From Verrucomicrobiia bacterium (GTDB lineage Bacteria > Verrucomicrobiota > Verrucomicrobiia > JABWAM01): a stretch of 64,000 nucleotides of DNA. The stretch is from NCBI GenBank assembly GCA_028687435.1, contig JAQUAF010000025.1:1-64000 (forward strand). The letters run 5' to 3'. A program made the translations under genes and the position numbers. The notes under the pieces were generated by a model. The model was given only the letters and a program-made list of their open reading frames with translations. It was not told where the DNA came from and did not search any database. Shown one piece after another: positions 52,253-61,103 of this stretch. Every line of letters begins with the position of its first letter. The stretch's first letter is position 1.

Positions 52253-53713
52253 ATGCGAAGGATTTTTTGTATCGTGTTTTTGTTGGGGGGCGCCTTGTGG
52301 TGCGCCGGAGCGGATGCGCCGAAATGGGTGGAGCGGTCGGTTGTGCACATCACCACCTTCATCCAGATGCCGGTTTGGGATGCTCCATGGCGTTTTGACC
52401 AGGTGCGCAAGGCGACCGGATCGGGTTTTGTGATTGCCGGCAGGCGGATCATGACCAACGCCCATGTGGTGAGTTGGGCGAAGGAGATCCTGGTCAAACG
52501 GTATCAGGATTCCCGGCCAGTGGCCGCCAAGGTCAGATTTATCGCGCATGATTGCGACCTGGCCATTCTGGAGACGGATGATCCGGCTTTTTTCGAAGGG
52601 GTGGCGCCGCTGAAGTTCGGGACGCTGCCCAAGGTGAGATCCACCGTGGTGACCCATGGTTATCCGGCGGGGGGGGAGCAGATTTCCTATACGAGAGGCG
52701 TGGTTTCGCGGATTGACATGCAGAATTACAGCCACATTGGCAACCGCTCCTACCTGACCGTGCAGACGGACGCAGCCATCAATCCGGGCAACAGCGGAGG
52801 GCCGGTGATTCAGGATGACTTGGTGGTGGGGGTGGCTTTTCAGGGGATCCGGGGTTTGGAAAACACGGGTTTTTTCATTCCGCCGCCTGTGATCGAGCAT
52901 TTTCTGAAGGATATCGCGGATGGAACCTACGATGGTTTTCCCGATTGCGGTCTGGCTCTGGTGCCGTTGGAGAATCCGGCTTACCGCCGTTTTTTGAAGC
53001 TGCCGGAGAATGTCGGCGGCGCCCGGGTGGATCAAATGCTGCCCATTCCCGGCACCGCAAAGGTCATGCAGGTGGATGATGTGATTCTGCAGGTGGCGGG
53101 GGTTGATGTGGCCGGCGACGCCACCATTCTCTATCAGGGAAACCGGGTGAATGCGGGGGTGGCCTTTGATGCGGTGCAGGCAGGTGAAAATTTGCCGCTC
53201 AAGATATGGCGGCAGGGACGGATGGCGGATGTTTCGGTGCCCATGGCGGTTTACCGGGAGGATCGCGCGGAGGGGAACCAGTATGACGTATTGCCGCGCT
53301 ATTTTGTCAAAGGCGGGTTGGTGTTCGTGCCGTTGAGTCTGGATTATCTCAAGACTCTTGGACGCGATTGGGCCAAGGAATCAAGCCCCGAGCTGCTTTA
53401 CGAATTGGGGTTTGCCAGCGTGGAAAAGCCGGATAAAAAGCGGAAGGAGCCTGTGGTGCTGGCGACGGTGCTGGCGCATCCGGTCAACGCCGATTTGCAG
53501 CATCGCCGGTGCACCCTGGTGGACAAGGTGAACGGGGTGCGCATCGATTGTCTGGAGGATGTGGTGAAGGCTTTTGAGTCGGGCAAGACGCCTTTTCATG
53601 TGGTGGAGTTCACTCTCAAGGGCGAATTTGAATGCCTGGATCGGACCGAGGTTGAACGTGTGGACGCGGAAATTTTGAAAACTTACGGCATCCAGAAGGA
53701 TCGGCGTTTATGA
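52253..53713 (+). CDS. HtrA/Deg-type serine protease with PDZ domains
   Basis: A 486-residue secreted protease. The signal peptide runs through residues 1-20 (FCIVFLLGGALWCAGA), and the start was placed at MRRIFC. The trypsin-like domain has a full catalytic triad: His71 (MTNAHVV), Asp102 (HDCDLAIL) and Ser181 (NPGNSGGPV). Two C-terminal PDZ-like regions follow (GGARVDQMLPIPGTAKVMQVDDVILQVAG and ATVLAHPVNADLQHRRCTLVDKVNG). It resembles plant Deg9-like proteases rather than classical DegP. Next to a pilus/FecR cluster, it could process or check exported proteins. It overlaps the next gene by 4 bp (ATGA). Confidence 0.88.
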   Translation: MRRIFCIVFLLGGALWCAGADAPKWVERSVVHITTFIQMPVWDAPWRFDQVRKATGSGFVIAGRRIMTNAHVVSWAKEILVKRYQDSRPVAAKVRFIAHDCDLAILETDDPAFFEGVAPLKFGTLPKVRSTVVTHGYPAGGEQISYTRGVVSRIDMQNYSHIGNRSYLTVQTDAAINPGNSGGPVIQDDLVVGVAFQGIRGLENTGFFIPPPVIEHFLKDIADGTYDGFPDCGLALVPLENPAYRRFLKLPENVGGARVDQMLPIPGTAKVMQVDDVILQVAGVDVAGDATILYQGNRVNAGVAFDAVQAGENLPLKIWRQGRMADVSVPMAVYREDRAEGNQYDVLPRYFVKGGLVFVPLSLDYLKTLGRDWAKESSPELLYELGFASVEKPDKKRKEPVVLATVLAHPVNADLQHRRCTLVDKVNGVRIDCLEDVVKAFESGKTPFHVVEFTLKGEFECLDRTEVERVDAEILKTYGIQKDRRL

Positions 53714-55482
53714 AAGACGGTTTTAATTCAATGTTAAGGAATTTCAATATTTGGTGGAAAAGGCGGTGCAGGAGCCCCGCCCTCCATTTGCTTCAAAACG
53801 ATGGAGGGCCGGCCTCCCGGACGGCTCCGGGCGGTTGTATTCCGCTCTTTTTGCATCGGGCACTTGTCTCGCCGAAGTGCCGCCACGAGCGAGGCGAAGG
53901 CGGATCGAGCATCGAGCGTCAAGCACTTGTCTCGCCGAAGCGCTTGGGCGAAGGCGGATCAAGCTGCCGTCCCGCCGCGGCGGGAGCGCGGCTTAATTCA
54001 AGGGTTTACGGCTCGCGGTTCACGGTTTTCCTTGCCGTTGGGCTGGCGTTGGCGCTTTTGGGGTGCGGGAGGAAGAATGATTCCGCAGGTTTTTGGAAGG
54101 ATTCCGTTGTTGTGGTTGAGATCAACCGCAAACATTACGATTACTTTCAGCCTTGGAGCCGGAGGAACGAGACTTTCCTCAAAGGCGGGGTGGTCATTGG
54201 AGGGCGCGAGATCCTGACGACGGCTGATCGCTTGCAGGATCGGACCCTGGTGCGGGTTCGGAAACATGGGCGGGGCCAGTGGTGGAACGCCAAGGTGAAA
54301 TGGCTGGATTACCATGCGAACATGGCATTGTTGACGGTGGATGATCCGGTTTTCTGGCATGGAACCAAGACGGCCAGGCTGGCGGACCTTTCAAGGGATG
54401 AAAGTTCCGTCCGTGTGCGGATGTGGAAGGATGGAAATCTTGAGGATTGGCAGGCGGAGGTGAGCAAGGTGGCTGTGGGGCAGGGGGAGATGAGTTTTTC
54501 CTGTCATGTGGTGTTGGAGCTGACCTCCAACGTGAGCAACGCGGGGTGGTCGGAGATTATCACGCGCGATGACCGGTTGGTGGGGCTGGCGAGTTCCCAT
54601 GAAGGCAATATGTTGCGTGTTTTGCCGGCGTCGGTGATCCGGTCGGTTTTGGATGCCCAGCGCAAGGGCGCATTCCAAGGGTTGAGCTATTTTCCCTTTT
54701 ACTGGCAACCCGGGGAGAACGCGGCCAATCTCCGGTATTTGGGACAAACGGGCGGTCCGTCGGGCGTGATTGTCACCCAGATTCCGGCCTGGCCGCCCCA
54801 TGAGGATGGGTTGAAACAGCACGATGTGATTTTGAACGTGGACGGTTTCGAGGTGGACGACAAGGGGGATTATGACGATCCGACCTATGGTTATCTGATG
54901 TTTGAGAATCTGCCCAATCGGAATCATGTGGCGGGCGACCGGTTGAAGATGACGGTGTTGCGAAATGGGCGCCAGGAGCAGATCTCCTACCGCCTGCCGC
55001 CGGTGGATTACCGGGCGAATCTGGTTCCCATGGCGGCATTTGACCAGGAACCGGATTACCTGATCGCGGGAGGGTTGGTTTTCCAGCCGCTGGTGCTGCC
55101 TTATTTGAAGGGATGGGGCGAGGAATGGGCTCAACGCGCGCCGTTCCGTCTGGTTTATTGCACCCATGAGGATCCCGCCAAGGAACGGCCGTCGCTGGTG
55201 TTTTTGTCGCAGGTTTTGCCGGATGCCTACAACCGCGGCTATCAGGATTACCGGTTTCTGATCGTGGACAAGGTGAATGGAAAGAGCGTCAGCCGGGTTG
55301 AGGACGTTGCCCGGGCATTGAAGTCGCCAATGGGTGATTTCCACATCGTGGATTTCATGCAAACCAAGGCCTTTCGGCGGCTGGTGCTCGATGCCTCCTC
55401 GCTGCAGGAGGCGACAGGAAGGGTTCTGGCGCGTTATGGCATTCCCAAGGATCATTCCTTTGTTTCCGAGACAAGGCGCTGA
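53710..55482 (+). CDS. Catalytically dead HtrA-like lipoprotein with repeat-derived N-terminus
   Basis: Aligned by eye to the upstream protease, all three catalytic positions are changed: His to Asp (TTADRL), Asp to Asn (HANMALL) and Ser to Ala (SNAGWSE). PDZ regions are kept (GVIVTQIPAWPPHEDGLKQHDVILNVDG and VNGKSVSRVEDVARAL). A lipobox signal, VFLAVGLALALLGCG, lies at about residue 105-118 rather than at the start. The first codons (MKDGFNS) come from the original start (overlapping the protease stop), and about 90 codons of repeat copy G then intervene in frame. Without these the chain would be about 500 residues, like its neighbour. It may act as a non-enzymatic binding partner of the protease. 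Another start within the repeat is possible. Confidence 0.78.
   Translation: MKDGFNSMLRNFNIWWKRRCRSPALHLLQNDGGPASRTAPGGCIPLFLHRALVSPKCRHERGEGGSSIERQALVSPKRLGEGGSSCRPAAAGARLNSRVYGSRFTVFLAVGLALALLGCGRKNDSAGFWKDSVVVVEINRKHYDYFQPWSRRNETFLKGGVVIGGREILTTADRLQDRTLVRVRKHGRGQWWNAKVKWLDYHANMALLTVDDPVFWHGTKTARLADLSRDESSVRVRMWKDGNLEDWQAEVSKVAVGQGEMSFSCHVVLELTSNVSNAGWSEIITRDDRLVGLASSHEGNMLRVLPASVIRSVLDAQRKGAFQGLSYFPFYWQPGENAANLRYLGQTGGPSGVIVTQIPAWPPHEDGLKQHDVILNVDGFEVDDKGDYDDPTYGYLMFENLPNRNHVAGDRLKMTVLRNGRQEQISYRLPPVDYRANLVPMAAFDQEPDYLIAGGLVFQPLVLPYLKGWGEEWAQRAPFRLVYCTHEDPAKERPSLVFLSQVLPDAYNRGYQDYRFLIVDKVNGKSVSRVEDVARALKSPMGDFHIVDFMQTKAFRRLVLDASSLQEATGRVLARYGIPKDHSFVSETRR
53724..54000. repeat. Compound repeat (copy G), inserted in frame in the lipoprotein gene
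   Basis: The TAATTCA edge appears at 53724-53730 and 53994-54000, exactly 270 bp apart, a multiple of three. Between are the GC hairpin, GGAGGGCCGGCCTCCCGG, two CTTGTCTCGCC modules, GCATCGAGCGTCAAGC and the closing CGCCGCGGCGGGAGCGCGGC. The frame of the host gene is open through all 90 codons. Layout is the same as copy C. Confidence 0.85.
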
Positions 55483-55525
55483 GGCGCCAAGGCACTGGGG
55501 CACTGAGTGCGATGAGTGGAATGAC

Positions 55526-56932
55526 ATGACACAAACCAACCACCGGTTGCTTTCGAAACTCGACAAGCGTTATATCTGGCATCCTTTCACCCAGATGAAG
55601 GAGTGGCAGGCCGGCGATCCCACGGTCATTGTTCGCGGCAAGGGTCCGTATTTGGTGGATGCCCGGGGAAAGAGGTATCTGGACGCCATTTCATCCATCT
55701 GGACGAATCTGCATGGGCATGTTCATCCGGGGATCAACCGGGCCATTGCGGCGCAGCTCAAGAGGATTGCCCATTCCAGCGCCTTGGGATTGGCCAATGA
55801 GCCGGCTTCGCTTCTGGCGGAAAAACTGATCCGGCGCGTTCCGGGCAGCCTCAGGCGGATTTTTTATTCCGACGACGGCGCCACGGCGGTGGAGGTGGCG
55901 CTCAAGATGGCGTTTCAATATTGGAAACATGTGGAAGGGCGGCGGCGGCGCGATGGCGGGAGACGGGCTTTTTTGAATCTTTCCCAAGCCTATCATGGCG
56001 ACACGGTGGGCGCCATGAGCGTTGGAAACATCGAGGTGTTTCATGGGACTTTTCGTCCGTTGCTTTTTCGAACCCGTCAGGTGATGTCGCCTTATTGTTA
56101 CCGCTGTCCATTCAACCGGGCTTGTCCCGAAAGGCGGGACGCCCGGCTTTATCGAAAATGCGGCTGGGAATGCATGGAGGCGGTGGAAAAGGAATTCCGG
56201 TCCGCCGGGAAAAAAGGAAAGCCTTTTGCCGCCGCTGTCATCGAGCCGCTTATTCAGGGCGCTGCGGGCATGATCGCCCATCCCTCCGGATATCTGAAAC
56301 AATTCGCGGCGCTTTGCCGGCGGCATGATGTGTTGCTGATTCTCGACGAGGTGATGACCGGCTTTGGACGGACGGGAACCCTTTTTGCCTGTGAACAGGA
56401 GGGGGTGAGTCCGGATCTTTTGTGCGTGGCCAAGGGGATCACCGGCGGTTATCTGCCGTTGGCGGCAACCTTTGCCACGTCAAAAATTTTCAATGCGTTC
56501 CTGGGCGGGTATTCCGAAATGAAGACTTTTTTCCATGGCCACAGCTATACCGCCAACCAGTTGGGATGCGCCGCCGCGTTGGGGAGCCTGGAGGTGTTCG
56601 ACAAGGAGGATGTTCTGGCGGCCGTCAAAAAGCGGGGAAAGGAATTGGACGAAATGCTGCGGATGTTCTGGGCAAATCCCCACGTGGGCGATGTTCGCCG
56701 GGCGGGGTTGGTGGCGGGCATTGAATTGGTTCGAGATTGGAAGACGAAGACGCCTTATCCATGGACGGACCGGATGGGGGCCAGGGTTTGCGAGGCGGCA
56801 AAGGAGCTGGGCGTGATCAGCCGTCCGATCGGCAACATTCTGGTGATCATGCCGCCTTTTTGCGTCACCGCATCCCAGCTTGAGCGGATTTGCCGCGCGC
56901 TGTTGCGCGGCATTGAGACGGTCTGCCGGTAG
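55526..56932 (+). CDS. bioA: Adenosylmethionine-8-amino-7-oxononanoate aminotransferase
   Basis: A 468-residue class III aminotransferase that makes 7,8-diaminopelargonate in biotin synthesis. BioA marks are YIWHPFTQMKEW, SIWTNLHGHVHPGINRAI, the Tyr motif AYHGDTVGAMSVG, ILDEVMTGFGRTG with the Asp to the PLP nitrogen, and LLCVAKGITGGYLPL with the PLP Lys. The start at MTQTNHRLL follows a run of short GGCACTGNGG repeats and was chosen to begin 9 residues before the conserved core. No bioD, bioF or bioB is nearby, so those genes lie elsewhere. Confidence 0.92.
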   Translation: MTQTNHRLLSKLDKRYIWHPFTQMKEWQAGDPTVIVRGKGPYLVDARGKRYLDAISSIWTNLHGHVHPGINRAIAAQLKRIAHSSALGLANEPASLLAEKLIRRVPGSLRRIFYSDDGATAVEVALKMAFQYWKHVEGRRRRDGGRRAFLNLSQAYHGDTVGAMSVGNIEVFHGTFRPLLFRTRQVMSPYCYRCPFNRACPERRDARLYRKCGWECMEAVEKEFRSAGKKGKPFAAAVIEPLIQGAAGMIAHPSGYLKQFAALCRRHDVLLILDEVMTGFGRTGTLFACEQEGVSPDLLCVAKGITGGYLPLAATFATSKIFNAFLGGYSEMKTFFHGHSYTANQLGCAAALGSLEVFDKEDVLAAVKKRGKELDEMLRMFWANPHVGDVRRAGLVAGIELVRDWKTKTPYPWTDRMGARVCEAAKELGVISRPIGNILVIMPPFCVTASQLERICRALLRGIETVCR

Positions 56933-56942
56933 CGAGGCTGCG

Positions 56943-56980
56943 GCCTGATCGAATCTTCCCTGGCGGAAAAGAGATCAGGC
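56943..56980. terminator. Possible terminator between bioA and brnA
   Basis: GCCTGATC (56943-56950) and GATCAGGC (56973-56980) are perfect inverted octamers with a 22-base loop. They lie 10 bp after the bioA stop and overlap the brnA 3' end. No clear U-run follows, so its strength is uncertain. Confidence 0.35.
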
Positions 56981-57238
56981 GGCTTTATGGCGCAATTCCC
57001 GGTCAACAGCCTGGGACAACAGGACTTTCATGAGCGATTGATAAGGCACGTCGCGTTTGTTGGCCAGCATTTTGAGATTATGGAGAAGACTGCGGGGCAT
57101 GCGCAAGGTGACTGTTTCAGTGCTCAATTTGAGTTTGGGCATGTCAGGGGCGGAAATCATTTGCGAAAGGTCGAGGTGTTGGGTGCTGTCCTTGGCCTCA
57201 ACGGGAACAAAGCCCCGGCTAGGGATGGCGGGTTTCAT
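56975..57238 (-). CDS. brnA: BrnA-type antitoxin
   Basis: An 87-residue antitoxin with a ribbon-helix-helix DNA-binding fold: VTLRMPRSLLHNLKMLANKRDVPYQSLMKVLLSQAVDREL. Its N-terminal part (SRGFVPVEAKDSTQ) would bind the toxin. It follows brnT, in the toxin-first order typical of brnTA operons, and overlaps it by 20 bp. It should repress the operon through the palindrome at 57526. Confidence 0.85.
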   Translation of the reverse strand: MKPAIPSRGFVPVEAKDSTQHLDLSQMISAPDMPKLKLSTETVTLRMPRSLLHNLKMLANKRDVPYQSLMKVLLSQAVDRELRHKAA

Positions 57239-57527
57239 GGATTTTCCTTTCCTTGTGGTTCATGTCGCGGGCGGAGATGACGCGGATTTTGGAGCCGCGC
57301 ATGGTGAAACTGATGGTGAGCAAGCGATCCTCGTCTGTTTTGCCAAAAGCCTTTATTCGCAGTTCTGTTGCGGAATGGGTTGGATCAGCGGCGAAAAAAA
57401 GCGGGCGGTTGATGAAAACCTGTTCTGCTTCCTCGCACGATACCTGGTGAGCCACCGCGTTTTTTCCCACGTTCCCCTTGTTCCAATCGAAGCCGTCGCT
57501 TTGCGCAATGATCTCCAGCCAATTCAT
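57219..57527 (-). CDS. brnT: BrnT-type ribonuclease toxin
   Basis: A 102-residue toxin. BrnT marks are FDWNKGNVGKNAVAHQVSCEEAEQVF, the family DxxKxxxNxxKHGVSFEEA-like start, and the end motif LLTISFTMRGSKIRVISARDMNHKER with its His-Lys-Glu-Arg. The start at MNWLEII was chosen because it gives family length and the operator overlaps it. It is a type II toxin that cuts RNA when free. It sits head to head with a glycosyltransferase gene. Confidence 0.88.
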   Translation of the reverse strand: MNWLEIIAQSDGFDWNKGNVGKNAVAHQVSCEEAEQVFINRPLFFAADPTHSATELRIKAFGKTDEDRLLTISFTMRGSKIRVISARDMNHKERKIHETRHP

Positions 57528-57545
57528 TGTATTTAATGATACAAT
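57526..57545. promoter_or_regulatory. Palindromic operator at the brnT start
   Basis: ATTGTAT (57526-57532) and ATACAAT (57539-57545) are perfect inverted 7-mers around a 6-base spacer, overlapping the brnT start codon. This is the expected position for autoregulation by the BrnTA complex. Confidence 0.6.
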
Positions 57546-57634
57546 ACAACTTGCTTTTGTCAATCTCCTTATGAAATTGTCATGCGCGCCGGTCTTGCAT
57601 CCGGGCGCTTGTGTGGTGCACTATGGGGGTGCGC

Positions 57635-58894
57635 ATGAGCACGGTGCTTTTCATTGAAAGTTATTACCATACCGAGCGGCATTTCACGCGGGGATTCCGG
57701 GTGGGGGCGATTCGCGCCGGATGGCGTCCGGAGGTGGTCTGGCTGCGCGATGAGCGGAAACAGTTTCGTCCCGCGCCGGAGCTTGCCCGGGAGATTGCCT
57801 CGCATCGGCCTGATCTGATCATGTGGATCATGGACGGGGTGCTGCCGGTGGCGGAATGCCTGGAGGCGGACGGGGTGAGGGCGGTTCCGAAGGTGTCGAT
57901 GTGGTTCGACGATTTTGAGCGGACGGCCTACATTCATCGTTTCACCGGGAAACACCGCAGCCTGTGCGCGCGCGCCCGTCTGCGAACCTGCGTATGGGAC
58001 GGTTATTGGCGCAAACAGTTCAAGGATCGTCTGTCCATACCGGCTTATCCCATCCATCTGGCGGCGGACGAGGTTGATTATGGTCCCGCCGAACCCACCC
58101 ATTTCAAAGGGTATGACGATTCGCTGATTTTCATCGGCAACATTCCCAGCCGGGAATATCTCCGGGAACAGATGGCCCTGTTGCCATTGCCGTGCGCCCA
58201 AATGCTGGAACAAGTGGGACGGGTCATTGCGGAATCGCCCTATGCCCGGCTGCCTTATGACGCGCTGGCCGAGGTTCAGGCGGGGTTGCAGCCCAAGTCC
58301 AGAAAGATTGTGGAGCATTTTCGCGAGGATGCCGGGCAGGATATTCTGGTCAAGCGTCTGGCGTGGATGCAGGGCAAGCGCGACGTGCGGCTGCGCATCC
58401 TGCGGCTGGCCGCCCGGCAGAGGCAGGTGGTGATTTTGAGCGGACATTCCGAGAGGACGTTTGCCTCGGCCGATGAGTTGACGTGTGACATTGGCGGCAG
58501 CGCCTGTCCCGTGAAGTTCATTGCCACGGACCATGTGCCGCTGCACCAGATCGGGTGTCTTTATCACATTGGCGGGTTGCATTTGCAGGCCACGGATCCC
58601 CAGTCGGTGGAGGGCGGCATTCCGTTCCGGGTGTTCGAGACCACGGCCAGCGGGAGGCCGTTGCTGTCGGATTTCAAGCCTGAACTGGCCCAGTGTTACA
58701 AGCCGGGGGAGGAGATGCTTTGTTACCGGGACGACCGTGATTTTGCCGATTGCCTCAGCCAGGCATTGCACCAGCCCGAATTGTTGAGGAGCGTGGCGGA
58801 GGCGGGATACCGCCGTTTTCTGGCGGAGCACACGTGGCGGAACCGCTTTTTGCAAGTGGCGGAGGCGGCCCGAAGTGAGGGGGCGGACGCATGA
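57635..58894 (+). CDS. CgeB-like glycosyltransferase
   Basis: A 419-residue protein. The N-terminal domain has VLFIESYYHTERHFTRGFRVGAIRAGW, with HRPDLIMWIMDGVLP, and the C-terminal domain includes GIPFRVFETTASGRPLLSDFKPELAQCYKPGEEMLCYRDDRDFADCLSQAL, the CgeB-type glycosyltransferase family 1-like domain. The start at MSTVLFIES was preferred over an ATG eight codons earlier. It overlaps the next glycosyltransferase gene by 4 bp, so both work in one pathway, probably a surface polysaccharide or spore-coat-like glycan. The donor sugar cannot be told. Confidence 0.83.
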   Translation: MSTVLFIESYYHTERHFTRGFRVGAIRAGWRPEVVWLRDERKQFRPAPELAREIASHRPDLIMWIMDGVLPVAECLEADGVRAVPKVSMWFDDFERTAYIHRFTGKHRSLCARARLRTCVWDGYWRKQFKDRLSIPAYPIHLAADEVDYGPAEPTHFKGYDDSLIFIGNIPSREYLREQMALLPLPCAQMLEQVGRVIAESPYARLPYDALAEVQAGLQPKSRKIVEHFREDAGQDILVKRLAWMQGKRDVRLRILRLAARQRQVVILSGHSERTFASADELTCDIGGSACPVKFIATDHVPLHQIGCLYHIGGLHLQATDPQSVEGGIPFRVFETTASGRPLLSDFKPELAQCYKPGEEMLCYRDDRDFADCLSQALHQPELLRSVAEAGYRRFLAEHTWRNRFLQVAEAARSEGADA

Positions 58895-60018
58895 GCATTC
58901 CCTTGCATGTGCTTTATTTCCGGAGCCGGACGCCCGAATGCCCCAAGTATGTGAGGGCGCTCGAACCGCTCGGTTACATGGTAAAGCGCGGGCATCGGAT
59001 CACAGACATGGAGTCGTTGGTGCAACCTGACGGCACGCTGGCGTGGGAGGCGGTTGAGGGGGCGCTTGCGCAGTGCAATGTGCTGTTGGTGACCAATGTG
59101 GATGTGACGCCGCCCATCATGGATCTTTTCATGCGCATGGTGGAATACTGCCGTCAGCATCGCAAGTTGATGGTGTTCGACACGGATGATTGCTATCCGG
59201 AGGTTCCCGACACGAATCCCCTGCGCGAACACACCCTGCCGTGGGAGTTTCTGCAGAAGGTGGTTTTGCAATGCCATGCGGTGACGGTCACGGGCACGGT
59301 TTTGCAAAAGGTGATGTCGTTGTACCACCGGCATGTCTTTGTGCTGCCGAACATGATTGATTTTTCGAAATACCCGATGCGACCGCGATCCCATGAACGG
59401 CTGAGGGTTGGCTGGATGGGGGGGGCCACCCATCTTGCCGATCTGCCCATTGTTGCCGAGGCGGTGCGCAATTTGCGGCGCAAGTATATTTTCGATTTTG
59501 TGCTGGGCGGCTTTCCGCATCATTTCAGCCAGGTCGCCAAGCTCGTGCGTCTGCACGGCCTGTTGCCTGAGGATTTGAAAAGGCGGTTGGAACAAGACGC
59601 GGTGGCGCTGATCCATCATTTGCATGATATTTCGTGCGAAGTGGGGATTGCGGTGCCTTACGAACAATTTCCGGCGGCGCTGGCAGCCATGGATTTGGAT
59701 ATCGGCCTGTGCCCCATTCGCGACACCCTTTTCAACCGGTGCCGTTCCGCCATCAAGTTTTACCAGTATGCGGCGGTGGGGACGGTCGCGGTGGCCAGCA
59801 ACATTTATCCTTACTCGGATGAGCCTGTGCTGCTGGCGGAGAACACGGTCGGGGACTGGGAGAAGGCGCTGGAGCCGCTGCTTTTGGACAAGGCCGCCCG
59901 CGAAAAGACGGCCTGCGCCCAAAGGGATTATGTGTTGCGCAACCGGAATTACGAACTCAACGGCATGATGTGGGAACTCCTCTACCAGCGGCTGCTGGAG
60001 GTGCTGCAAAAAGCCTGA
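58891..60018 (+). CDS. Glycosyltransferase, GT-B fold
   Basis: A 375-residue glycosyltransferase, partly related to its upstream neighbour's family. It starts with HVLYFRSRTPECPKYVRALEPLGYMV, has LMVFDTDDCYPEVPDTNPL, VFVLPNMIDFSKYPMRPRSHERLRVGWMGGATHLADLP (the GT-B linker and donor-site start), and DIGLCPIRDTLFNRCRSAIKFYQYAAVGTVAVASNIYPY (the Glu/Lys-rich acceptor-donor region). Its order with the CgeB-like gene and the shared ATGA overlap indicate cotranscription. The gene ends before a hairpin that likely stops transcription. Confidence 0.85.
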   Translation: MSIPLHVLYFRSRTPECPKYVRALEPLGYMVKRGHRITDMESLVQPDGTLAWEAVEGALAQCNVLLVTNVDVTPPIMDLFMRMVEYCRQHRKLMVFDTDDCYPEVPDTNPLREHTLPWEFLQKVVLQCHAVTVTGTVLQKVMSLYHRHVFVLPNMIDFSKYPMRPRSHERLRVGWMGGATHLADLPIVAEAVRNLRRKYIFDFVLGGFPHHFSQVAKLVRLHGLLPEDLKRRLEQDAVALIHHLHDISCEVGIAVPYEQFPAALAAMDLDIGLCPIRDTLFNRCRSAIKFYQYAAVGTVAVASNIYPYSDEPVLLAENTVGDWEKALEPLLLDKAAREKTACAQRDYVLRNRNYELNGMMWELLYQRLLEVLQKA

Positions 60019-60040
60019 GGGGGCAGGTTGGGATCCTCTC

Positions 60041-60103
60041 AAAAATTAATTCACATTCTGGCAAAGGCGCCGTGTCCCTCCAGCAGAATGTGAAGTCATT
60101 TTT
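60041..60103. terminator. Bidirectional terminator hairpin
   Basis: Arms 60041-60060 (AAAAATTAATTCACATTCTG) and 60084-60103 pair at 18 of 20 positions around a 23-base loop. Both arms begin with A-run or end in T-run, so the RNA from either strand ends in U. It sits between two converging genes (60018 and 60114). Part of it is repeated at 25522-25556. Confidence 0.62.
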
Positions 60104-60113
60104 GCGCGGATTC

Positions 60114-61010
60114 TTAGCTGGCTTTTTTTCCCGGCATCGAAGGTCCTTGGGGCAGGGATTGCCGAAATTCGCCTGGGGATTGTTTTTTTATCCTCCTAAA
60201 TTGCCGGTTGAAATGGGATAAATTCTCGTATCCGCAGGCGTAACAGATTTCCGAGATCATCTTGTCGCTTTCCATGAGCAGGCGGCAGGCCTGTCCGATG
60301 CGAATTTCGTTCAGGATATCCACGAAACGTTTGCCAGTGCCGCGTTTGACCAGGCGACTGAAGGCGGAGGGATGCAGACGAAGGTTTTTGGCCAATTTGG
60401 CCTGGCGCACCGGTTCTCCATAATGCGCATTCAGATGTTCATACATCTCATTGAGCTCCGCCTCATGTCCGGTAGGTGATGGAGTGCGAAAATCTAAGTT
60501 GCAAATCGGTTTGGCCGTCCGGTCGCGACTTAATTCCAGCAGAATTTCCAGCAATCCCAACAATTGCATTCCGGCATCTCGATGTGTCCACGATGCCAGC
60601 AGGCCTTTCACGTGGAGGGCGGTTGCCCGTGAGAAAATCAACCCTCGCCCGGATCTTTTGATGAGCTGTTTTACCGCGGACATTCCGGGCAATCCCAGAA
60701 AGCGTTCCCCCAAAATAGCCGGCAAAAATTGCAGGAAGGAGGCCGATACTCGCCGGCTTGTCGGCGGACTGTACCAACCATGTGACAGATGGGGTGGCAA
60801 CAGCAGCAATTCGTCCCGTTGCAGAGGACTGATCGCGTTGCCGATGACGCTCCAACCATCCGCCTCCAGGAAAAGAATGATTTCGTATTCGGCGTGAAAG
60901 TGGTATTGCCGGTTGCAGCGGCGGACTTCGCGGTGACCATAATGAAAAGAACTTTCCACCGACTGATATTCCTTCTCGTATTGTGCCTTGGCGGGCTTGA
61001 ATGACGGCAT
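60114..61010 (-). CDS. AraC-family regulator of the sugar cluster
   Basis: A 298-residue AraC regulator. The N-terminal cupin has YHFHAEYEIILFLEADGWSVIG and LLLLPPHLSHGWYSPP. The C-terminal double helix-turn-helix includes AKLAKNLRLHPSAFSRLVKRGTGKRFVDILNEIRIGQACRLL and ISEICYACGYENLSHFNRQFRR. The start at MPSFKPAK is chosen; an ATG 12 codons earlier would also be possible. It is divergent from the GH4/PfkB/isomerase operon and almost certainly controls it in response to a sugar. Confidence 0.87.
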   Translation of the reverse strand: MPSFKPAKAQYEKEYQSVESSFHYGHREVRRCNRQYHFHAEYEIILFLEADGWSVIGNAISPLQRDELLLLPPHLSHGWYSPPTSRRVSASFLQFLPAILGERFLGLPGMSAVKQLIKRSGRGLIFSRATALHVKGLLASWTHRDAGMQLLGLLEILLELSRDRTAKPICNLDFRTPSPTGHEAELNEMYEHLNAHYGEPVRQAKLAKNLRLHPSAFSRLVKRGTGKRFVDILNEIRIGQACRLLMESDKMISEICYACGYENLSHFNRQFRRIKKQSPGEFRQSLPQGPSMPGKKAS

Positions 61011-61103
61011 GGCCCGGACAATGAGAAACGAGGTGTTAAAAAACAACCATAAATTGTTAACTCAGACGTGGCAATAAAGCCCATCATGGGGGATATTGAG
61101 CCA

